From positions 1 to 11,558 of the forward strand of contig CANQQN010000047.1 in NCBI GenBank assembly GCA_947625995.1: DNA of 11,558 nucleotides, given 5' to 3'. The number at the start of each line of letters is the position of its first letter. The first letter of the stretch is position 1. The notes under the pieces were generated by a model. The model was not told the origin of the DNA, did not search any database, and saw only the letters and a program-made list of their open reading frames with translations. Position numbers and translations under genes: made by a program. Source of the DNA: an uncultured Lachnospiraceae bacterium (GTDB lineage: Bacteria; Bacillota; Clostridia; Lachnospirales; Lachnospiraceae). Shown in pieces: positions 6,200 through 11,558 of this stretch.

Positions 6200-7753
6200 A
6201 TGAGAGCACTGATCAGCGTTTCAGACAAAACAGGAATCGTGGAGCTTGCAAAAGAGCTTACAGACCTTAGCGTGGAGATTGTCTCCACGGGAGGTACTTA
6301 CCATAAATTAAAAGAGGCGGGCATTGACGCCATAGAGATCTCCGAGATAACGGGTTTCCCCGAGTGCCTTGACGGCAGGGTGAAGACCTTGCACCCGGCA
6401 GTACATGCGGGGCTTCTGGCAATGCGTTCCAATCCCGACCATATGAAGCAGATCGAAGACCTGCACATTACGCCTATCGACATGGTGATCGTAAACCTGT
6501 ATCCCTTCAAGGCGACGATCCTCAAGGAAGGCGTTACCAGAGCGGAGGCTGTGGAAAACATTGATATCGGCGGCCCTACTATGCTTCGCAGCGCCGCGAA
6601 GAATTATCAGGATGTGGCCGTTGTGGTAGATCCTGCGGACTATGGAAAGGTGCTTTCCGAATTGAAGGAGAACGGCTCCGTATCACTGGATACCAAATTT
6701 TACCTGATGCAGAAGGTATTTATGCATACCTCCAATTATGATACGATGATCGCGGATTACTTAAAGAAGGAGAGAGGCTACAACGATCTTCCCGAGACCC
6801 TTACCATGACCTTTGAAAAAGTGCAGGATATGCGCTACGGCGAGAATCCCCATCAGAAGGCCGCTTTTTACCGGGAGGTAGGCAAAAAGACAGGCTCTAT
6901 CGTAGATGCGGTGCAGTTAAACGGCAAGGAGCTTTCCTTCAACAATATCAATGATACCAACGGCGCGCTGGAGCTTCTGAAAGAATTCACCGAGCCTACA
7001 GTGGTTGCCTGCAAGCACGGCAATCCCTGCGGCGTGGGCTCCGCGGATACCATTGAGGAGGCTTGGGAGAAGGCCTTTGCGGCAGACAAGGTTTCCGTAT
7101 ACGGCGGCATCGTGGTGATGAACCGTCCTATGACGCTTGCCCTTGCCCAGTCTATGTACAAGGTGTTTTTGGAGGTGATCGTCGCCCCGGCTTATGATGC
7201 CGAAGCGCTGGAGCTTTTCCGCCAGAAGAAAAACGTGCGTGTGCTGGAATTAAAAGATATTCAGGTGCCGCAGGATCCTGCAGCCTACGATCTGAAGAAG
7301 GTCAACGGCGGCCTGATCGTACAGACCATCGACAGCAAGCTGCTTCCGGAGGAGGAGCCGAAGGTGGTCACCAACACTGCTCCTACGCCGGAGCAGATGG
7401 AAGATCTGCTCTTCGCATGGAAGATGGTGAAATTTGTAAAATCCAACGGTATCGCCCTTGCGAAGAATAAACAGTCCGTGGGTATCGGACCGGGACAGGT
7501 GAACCGGGTGTGGGCCACCAAACAGTCCATTGAACACGCGGCGGAACTCATCGGCCCCGACGCCACAAAGGGCGCGGTGCTTGCATCGGACGCGTTCTTC
7601 CCCTTCGACGACTGTGTGGAGGCGGCCCATCAGGCGGGCATCACCGCCATTATCCAGCCCGGCGGTTCCATCCGGGACGAGGATTCTATCAAGAAATGTA
7701 ACGAATACGGCATTGCCATGGTATTTACCGGCATGAGGCACTTTAAGCATTAA
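6200..7753 (+). CDS. purH: Bifunctional AICAR formyltransferase / IMP cyclohydrolase PurH
   Basis: PurH carries out the last two steps of de novo purine synthesis. AICAR plus 10-formyltetrahydrofolate gives FAICAR, which then closes to IMP. The 517-residue protein is of normal length (about 510-520). The N-terminal cyclohydrolase (MGS-like fold, about 1-130) shows SVSDKTG, the phosphate-loop STGGT and DGRVKTLHP with the active-site-type Lys62. The larger formyltransferase part has ENPHQKAAFY and the signature KHGNPCGVG with Lys272-His273 in the catalytic position. The C terminus SDAFFPFDD...IIQPGGSIRD...TGMRHFKH is complete. AAAGGAGG lies 8 bases before the ATG. It stands alone here: no other pur gene is in the window and I saw no purine riboswitch in the 52-base gap upstream. 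The efflux gene behind it starts only 11 bases after its stop, suggesting shared transcription. Confidence 0.98.
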   Translation: MRALISVSDKTGIVELAKELTDLSVEIVSTGGTYHKLKEAGIDAIEISEITGFPECLDGRVKTLHPAVHAGLLAMRSNPDHMKQIEDLHITPIDMVIVNLYPFKATILKEGVTRAEAVENIDIGGPTMLRSAAKNYQDVAVVVDPADYGKVLSELKENGSVSLDTKFYLMQKVFMHTSNYDTMIADYLKKERGYNDLPETLTMTFEKVQDMRYGENPHQKAAFYREVGKKTGSIVDAVQLNGKELSFNNINDTNGALELLKEFTEPTVVACKHGNPCGVGSADTIEEAWEKAFAADKVSVYGGIVVMNRPMTLALAQSMYKVFLEVIVAPAYDAEALELFRQKKNVRVLELKDIQVPQDPAAYDLKKVNGGLIVQTIDSKLLPEEEPKVVTNTAPTPEQMEDLLFAWKMVKFVKSNGIALAKNKQSVGIGPGQVNRVWATKQSIEHAAELIGPDATKGAVLASDAFFPFDDCVEAAHQAGITAIIQPGGSIRDEDSIKKCNEYGIAMVFTGMRHFKH

Positions 7754-7764
7754 CGGAGCGTTTC

Positions 7765-9102
7765 ATGGTAAAAGATCTGACGGAGGGGAAGCCTTTTCCG
7801 GTGCTTCTCCGGTTTACCCTGCCTATGTTTGTGGGCGTGGTCTTTCAACAACTGTATAATATCGCGGACAGCGTTATTGCCGGAAAATTCGCCGGGGAGG
7901 ACGCCCTTGCGGCCGTGGGCGCCAGCTATCCGGTGACCATGATCTTTATGGCTATCGCCATCGGCAGCCAGATCGGCTGTTCCGTGGTAGTCAGCCGGTT
8001 TTTTGGAGCCAAACGGTACAAGACAATGAAGACGGCGGTGTTTACTACCCTGATCGCGGGCAGTATTCTGGCGGCGGCGCTGACGGTGGCGGGACTTCTC
8101 ACCAGCCATCTTTTCATGGCGCTTTTGCGTACCCCGGACAATATCTTTCAGGACGGCGATCTGTATTTAAAGATCTATATCGGCGGATTTCTGTTTCTTT
8201 ATTTATATAATGTGGCCACCGGTATTTTCAACAGCCTCGGCGACAGCAGGACGCCCCTGTATTTTCTCATCTGCTCCTCGGTGGGCAATGTGATCCTTGA
8301 TTGGCTGTTTGTGGCGGTATTCAAGTGGGGCGTGGCCGGTGTGGCATGGGCCACCTTTCTTGCGCAGGGTGTGGCCTGCGTGCTCTCCCTGATCGTACTT
8401 GCGAAGCGGCTTTCTGAGGTAAAGACTGTGGGCAGTTTTCCTTTTTTTGACAGGGGGATGCTTGCGAATATCGCTGTGATCGCGGTGCCCAGCATTCTGC
8501 AGCAGAGTTTTATCTCCATTGGCAATATGTTCGTGCAGGGGCTGGTGAACAGCTTTGGCTCCAGCGTCATTGCGGGCTATTCCGCCGCGGTGAAGCTGAA
8601 TACCTTTACCATCACCTGCTTTACGACGCTGGGCAACGGCATTTCCAGCTTTACCGCCCAGAATATCGGTGCAGGAAAGACGGAGCGGGTAAATGCAGGC
8701 TGGCGGGCAGGCATGGTGTTCGGGCTCGTGACGGCGGCGCTGTTTTTCGGCTGCTATTTCGGGTTTTCCGGGCCGGTGCTGCGGATGTTTATGAATGAGG
8801 GCAGTTCTGCTCTTGCCATGGAGACCGGCAGGAATTTCCTCCGGATCGTGACACCCTTTTACTTTATCGCCTGCGTGAAGCTGGTCAGCGACGGCGTACT
8901 CAGGGGCAGCGGCGCCATGGGATATTTTATGATCACCACCTTTACGGATCTGGTGCTGCGGGTGGTGCTGGCCTTTCTGTTTTCCATGTCCTTTCGGGAG
9001 ACGGGCATCTGGATGTCATGGCCGGTGGGCTGGATCATCGGCACGTCATTGTCCTTTATTTTTTATAAAAGCGGTGTGTGGAAGAAAAAACGGGGGATCT
9101 GA
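7765..9102 (+). CDS. MATE-family multidrug/Na+ (or H+) antiporter
   Basis: This is an inner-membrane transporter of 445 residues, the normal size for the MATE family, which exports cationic drugs or metabolites in exchange for sodium or protons. The opening DLTEGKPFPVLLRFTLPMFVG followed by QQLYNIADSVIAG and DALAAVGASYP is the characteristic first helix pair of clostridial MATE proteins. Twelve hydrophobic stretches can be followed, in two similar halves. The second half begins near MLANIAVIAVPSILQQSFISI, mirroring the first. The C terminus is the usual basic tail (KSGVWKKKRGI). GGAG lies 6 bases before the ATG, and the gene starts 11 bases after purH, so it is probably translated from the purH transcript. 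The substrate cannot be told from sequence, and its association with purine synthesis may be accidental. Its stop codon lies inside the terminator hairpin. Confidence 0.93.
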   Translation: MVKDLTEGKPFPVLLRFTLPMFVGVVFQQLYNIADSVIAGKFAGEDALAAVGASYPVTMIFMAIAIGSQIGCSVVVSRFFGAKRYKTMKTAVFTTLIAGSILAAALTVAGLLTSHLFMALLRTPDNIFQDGDLYLKIYIGGFLFLYLYNVATGIFNSLGDSRTPLYFLICSSVGNVILDWLFVAVFKWGVAGVAWATFLAQGVACVLSLIVLAKRLSEVKTVGSFPFFDRGMLANIAVIAVPSILQQSFISIGNMFVQGLVNSFGSSVIAGYSAAVKLNTFTITCFTTLGNGISSFTAQNIGAGKTERVNAGWRAGMVFGLVTAALFFGCYFGFSGPVLRMFMNEGSSALAMETGRNFLRIVTPFYFIACVKLVSDGVLRGSGAMGYFMITTFTDLVLRVVLAFLFSMSFRETGIWMSWPVGWIIGTSLSFIFYKSGVWKKKRGI

Positions 9103-9114
9103 TCCTCCGTTTTT
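9090..9114 (+). terminator. Rho-independent terminator of the purH-MATE transcript
   Basis: ACGGGGGATC (9090-9099) pairs with GATCCTCCGT (9101-9110), ten pairs including one G-U, with the tip opened to a small loop, and five Ts follow. A run of six As before the stem could make it work in both directions. The MATE stop codon TGA (9100-9102) lies at the loop, so ribosomes finishing the gene would sit on the hairpin. Confidence 0.85.
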
Positions 9115-9181
9115 CTATATTCCGGGACGGTCAAAGCGGATCATCGAAAAAGAAAACGTCAAAAATTTTTTCACAAAGTTA

Positions 9182-9213
9182 TTGACAACTAACCAAAGTT
9201 AGCATATACTAAC
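9182..9213 (+). promoter_or_regulatory. feo promoter overlapped by metalloregulator-like operator
   Basis: TTGACA (9182-9187, perfect) and TATACT (9205-9210) are 17 bases apart and form a strong promoter. Its spacer is filled with alternating half-sites CTAA (9189), TTAG (9199) and CTAA (9209), each starting exactly 10 bp after the previous one. CTAAC-caaa-GTTAG is one perfect inverted repeat and GTTAG-catata-CTAAC another. The half-sites resemble those of DtxR/IdeR iron repressors, whose consensus is built from TTAG and CTAA steps. Iron-loaded repressor here would cover the spacer and -10 and shut the operon off. The regulator itself is not in the window. Confidence 0.7.
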
Positions 9214-9245
9214 AGTGATCAAATCAAAAGAAAGAGGTTGATGGT

Positions 9246-9455
9246 ATGCCTTTAACGATGGTTGGAAATGGGGAATCCGCTACGATCAAAAAAGTAGGCG
9301 GCAAGGAAGAAACAAGGCGTTTTCTTGAGAATCTGGGCTTTGTCACAGGCGGCACGGTGACTGTTGTCTCAGAGACAGAAGGAAACATCATTGTCAATGT
9401 GAAGGAGTCCAGAGTGGCCATCGGAAAGGACATGGCCAACAAGATCATGGTATGA
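9246..9455 (+). CDS. feoA: FeoA-domain protein, first copy
   Basis: This is a 69-residue small cytoplasmic SH3-like protein of the FeoA family, which assists the FeoB ferrous iron transporter, probably by contacting its cytosolic part. Family features are GESATIKKVGGKEETRRFLE, then NLGFVTGGTVTVVSE and the closing KESRVAIGKDMANKIMV. It lacks the APLGDP turn found in the second copy and has a shorter central hairpin (SETEGNIIVNV), so it belongs to a divergent FeoA branch and is not a recent duplicate. AGAGG lies 8 bases before the ATG. It is the first gene after the iron-type promoter. The gene ends at an ATGA overlap with an in-frame upstream start of the second copy (ATG 9452). Confidence 0.9.
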   Translation: MPLTMVGNGESATIKKVGGKEETRRFLENLGFVTGGTVTVVSETEGNIIVNVKESRVAIGKDMANKIMV

Positions 9456-9556
9456 CGGCGGTACAGTATATGGAAACAATCCGCAAGTGTCGGCAGGCGC
9501 AGGCTTTCCGGCGCGCGTCATCACGTGAAATCTCAGGAGGAAAGGAAGCACAGCAT

Positions 9557-9778
9557 ATGAAAACATTAAGGGAGATTCCCTGCGGACAGACGGTAACCGT
9601 CACAAAGCTTACCGGTGAAGGCCCGGTGAAGAGACGTATCATGGATATGGGCATTACAAAAGGCGTAGGCATTTTCGTGAGAAAGGTGGCGCCTCTTGGC
9701 GATCCTGTGGAAGTGACGGTAAGGGGATATGAACTGTCCCTGCGAAAAGCAGACGCTGAGATGATCCTTGTTCAATAA
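9557..9778 (+). CDS. feoA: FeoA-domain protein, second copy
   Basis: This 73-residue FeoA protein is closer to the classic form: MKTLREIPCGQTVTVTKLTG, KRRIMDMGITKGVGIFVRKV, then the hallmark APLGDPVEVTVRGYELSLRK and a final AEMILVQ. It is expected to act with FeoB at the inner face of the membrane. I place the start at 9557, where the FeoA domain begins and AAAGGAAG lies about 8 bases upstream. The frame is open back to an ATG at 9452 that overlaps the stop of the first copy. Starting there would add 35 residues (rich in Arg, Gln and Ala, not FeoA-like). Coupled translation from that start cannot be excluded. Copies one and two differ strongly, suggesting separate roles. The 101-base gap between them holds nothing else I could recognise. 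Confidence 0.93.
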   Translation: MKTLREIPCGQTVTVTKLTGEGPVKRRIMDMGITKGVGIFVRKVAPLGDPVEVTVRGYELSLRKADAEMILVQ

Positions 9779-9790
9779 GGATTTTATTTA
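9764..9790 (+). terminator. Weak hairpin at the end of the second feoA
   Basis: ATCCTT (9764-9769) and AAGGAT (9777-9782) form a 6-bp stem with a 7-base loop that includes part of the stop codon, followed by TTTATTTA. With only two G-C pairs it is a poor terminator. It could still reduce read-through from feoA into feoB, or protect the feoA mRNA end. Confidence 0.3.
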
Positions 9791-9791
9791 T

Positions 9792-9888
9792 GGCAGACGG
9801 TTAGCTACATCTAATTAGGTTAGTTATATCTAATATAGTTAGATATATCTAATCCGAAAGGTTTTCTCTGTTATTTCAGGCGTCTGCC
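9792..9888. repeat. Inverted repeat enclosing the internal operator array
   Basis: GGCAGACG (9792-9799) and CGTCTGCC (9881-9888) are perfect inverse copies that bracket the three operator boxes with 81 bases between. In RNA they could close a long stem-loop ahead of feoB. They could also be the ends of a small inserted element, but no clear target duplication flanks them. Confidence 0.4.
9801..9852. promoter_or_regulatory. Triple TTAG-N6-CTAA operator array between feoA and feoB
   Basis: Three boxes of the form TTAG-N6-CTAA start at 9801, 9820 and 9839, exactly 19 bp apart. The third, TTAGATATATCTAA, is a perfect palindrome. Half-sites therefore follow each other every 9-10 bp, alternating in direction, about one helical turn each. 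The same TTAG-N6-CTAA pattern lies in the feo promoter at 9199-9212. The likely ligand is a DtxR/IdeR-type metal-dependent repressor. No strong promoter hexamers are obvious here, so it may act on a weak internal promoter or as a roadblock. Confidence 0.65.
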
Positions 9889-9970
9889 GATACCGGCGCA
9901 GGCTCCCGGTGAATGAAAGACCTGTAAAATATGTGTGCAAAACGCACGGAAACGAAAGGAATGAGCGGCG

Positions 9971-11558
9971 ATGAAAATAGCGTTGGCAGGAAATCCCAAC
10001 AGCGGAAAGACCACCTTGTTCAATGCCCTGACCGGTTCCAATCAATTTGTGGGAAATTGGCCCGGCGTTACGGTGGAGAAAAAAGAAGGAAAATTAAAGA
10101 GCGACAAGAGCATTACCATTATGGATCTTCCGGGTATTTACTCCCTTTCTCCCTACACGCTGGAGGAAGTGGTGGCAAGAAATTATCTGGTAGGCGAACG
10201 CCCGGACGCGATCCTCAATATCGTGGACGGCACCAATATCGAAAGGAATCTGTATCTGTCCACACAGCTGATGGAGCTTGGCATCCCGGTGGTCATGGCA
10301 GTAAACATGATGGACGTAGTGCAGAAGAACGGCGATAAGATACATATCGATAAGTTGAGCAAAAGCCTTGGCTGTCCGGTGGTGGAGATCTCCGCGCTGA
10401 AGGGAACAGGCATTGACAAGGCCGCGCAGATGGCGGTGGACGCGGCAAAGAAAGGTACATTCCGGCCGGTACATCAGTTTGCGGATCAGGTAGAGTCTGT
10501 GATCGCCAATGTGGAAGGGAAGCTTGGCACAGATGTAAAGGAAGAACAGAAGCGCTTTTTTGCTATCAAGCTTTTGGAAAAAGACGATAAGATTGAAAGC
10601 CTCATGAGCCAGACGCCCGACGTGCAGGCGGATATTAAGGCGCTTGAGGACGCTTTTGACGACGATACGGAAAGCATCATCACAAATGAGCGGTATGTAT
10701 ATATTTCAAAGATCATCGGAGAGTGCTGTACCAGAAACAAAACAGGCCAGAAGCTGACGGTCTCCGACAAGATCGACAAGGTAGTCACCAACCGGTGGCT
10801 GGCGCTGCCTATTTTTGCGGTGATCATGTTTGTGGTCTATTATATTTCTGTGACCACGGTGGGCACCATAGCCACAGACTGGGCCAACGACGGCGTATTT
10901 GGCGACGGCTGGCATCTGTTTGGCATCGGCACCGGCGACTATGAGGAAGCAATGACGGAGTTTGCCGCAGAAAACGTCTGGACGGACGATCTGAGGACTA
11001 CGGTCGCCGACGCGGCGGAGGCAGGCGTCATCGGCGCGGAGGATATCCTCGGAGCCATGGAAGAGGAAGATTACGGCGCGTTTGAAGAAGCGGTGGGCAC
11101 TTACGGAGATTCTCTGGCGGAGGAAGGCTATGATATTTCCGCATATCTGGAAACGGCTCTGGGCACGGAGGAGGAACCCAATCCCAATGTGCCCGATACA
11201 TCGGATTACGGGATCTGGGTTCCCGGCATTCCTGTTCTGATCGAGGGCGCGCTGGACGCCATCGGCTGCGCGGACTGGCTGAAGGGACTGGTGCTTGACG
11301 GTATTGTCGGCGGTGTAGGCGCGGTGCTGGGCTTTGTGCCCCAGATGCTGGTGCTGTTCATTTTACTTGCCATTCTGGAAGCCTGCGGTTATCTGGCCCG
11401 CGTGGCCTTTATCATGGACAGGATCTTCCGCAAGTTTGGTCTTTCCGGAAAATCCTTTATCCCCATGCTCATCGGCAGCGGTTGCGGTGTGCCCGGCGTC
11501 ATGGCTTCCCGTACCATTGAGAATGACAGGGACCGCAAGATGACCATCATGACTACCA
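9971..11558 (+). CDS. feoB: Ferrous iron transporter FeoB, N-terminal 529 residues (runs off the window)
   Basis: FeoB is the membrane protein that takes up Fe2+ and carries a cytosolic G domain. The frame is open from ATG 9971 (AAAGGA 10 bases upstream) to the window end. The G domain shows G1 GNPNSGKTT (7-15), G2 in WPGVTVE, G3 DLPG (52-55), G4 in the form NMMD (112-115) and G5 SALKG. A helical linker follows, with the first membrane helix at about 276-298. Next comes an unusually long acidic segment (299-413) and then the Gate region: GLVLDGIVGGVGAVLGFVPQ, LEACGYLARVAFIMDRIFRK and GSGCGVPG with the conserved cysteine. Most FeoB proteins I know have only a short loop where the acidic segment is. 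The C-terminal half, including the second gate, is outside the window. The gene lies 192 bases after feoA and is probably part of the same iron regulon. Confidence 0.96.
   Translation, partial: MKIALAGNPNSGKTTLFNALTGSNQFVGNWPGVTVEKKEGKLKSDKSITIMDLPGIYSLSPYTLEEVVARNYLVGERPDAILNIVDGTNIERNLYLSTQLMELGIPVVMAVNMMDVVQKNGDKIHIDKLSKSLGCPVVEISALKGTGIDKAAQMAVDAAKKGTFRPVHQFADQVESVIANVEGKLGTDVKEEQKRFFAIKLLEKDDKIESLMSQTPDVQADIKALEDAFDDDTESIITNERYVYISKIIGECCTRNKTGQKLTVSDKIDKVVTNRWLALPIFAVIMFVVYYISVTTVGTIATDWANDGVFGDGWHLFGIGTGDYEEAMTEFAAENVWTDDLRTTVADAAEAGVIGAEDILGAMEEEDYGAFEEAVGTYGDSLAEEGYDISAYLETALGTEEEPNPNVPDTSDYGIWVPGIPVLIEGALDAIGCADWLKGLVLDGIVGGVGAVLGFVPQMLVLFILLAILEACGYLARVAFIMDRIFRKFGLSGKSFIPMLIGSGCGVPGVMASRTIENDRDRKMTIMTT

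Noticed and set aside
9892..9949. Short hairpins ACCGG/CCGGT and GTGTG/CGCAC ahead of feoB
   Set aside because: Stems of five pairs with loops of five to nine bases are expected by chance and have no T tract or link to the start codon.
9931..10338. 135-codon plus-strand frame overlapping the start of feoB
   Set aside because: It is the out-of-frame reading of the FeoB G domain; the feoB frame shows all G motifs.
1..11558. CRISPR array, tRNA or rRNA genes
   Set aside because: No regularly spaced long repeats, no cloverleaf with a GTTCGANNC arm and no rRNA core sequence were seen on either strand.

Overview
The window looks like chromosomal DNA from a Gram-positive anaerobe of the Clostridia, most likely a Lachnospiraceae-type gut bacterium. 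The basis is the clpC-radA neighbourhood, the FeoA-FeoA-FeoB iron locus, the protein sequence style and strong AGGAGG-type ribosome binding sites. The species cannot be fixed from the sequence alone.

Layout: positions 1-1110 are a graveyard of mobile DNA on the minus strand. It holds the C-terminal part of a tyrosine recombinase carrying an amber codon, and a badly deleted insertion-sequence transposase. The transposase keeps its original start and a leader inverted repeat that would hide its ribosome binding site. From 1198 on, everything is plus-strand and intact. A clear sigma-A promoter, with a 21-bp inverted repeat laid over its -10 box, drives a small YtrA-type GntR regulator and clpC, the AAA+ unfoldase of the ClpCP protease. 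A small conserved-looking protein of unknown function and radA (recombination helicase) follow. Then come purH (last two steps of IMP synthesis) and a MATE-family efflux transporter, closed by a strong intrinsic terminator.

The last part (9180-11558) is a ferrous iron uptake locus: two divergent FeoA proteins and FeoB, whose gene runs off the window. The promoter upstream of the first feoA is filled with alternating CTAA/TTAG half-sites 10 bp apart. Three further TTAG-N6-CTAA boxes at an exact 19-bp period sit between the second feoA and feoB. This looks like a DtxR/IdeR-type metalloregulator circuit acting at two points in the locus. FeoB carries a roughly 115-residue, extremely acidic loop after its first membrane segment, which should lie outside the membrane.

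There is no sign of a wholly new multigene defence or metabolic system. The items most worth a second look are the acidic FeoB loop, the two-point Feo operator arrangement, and the GntR-clpC pairing where many Firmicutes have ctsR-mcsA-mcsB-clpC.
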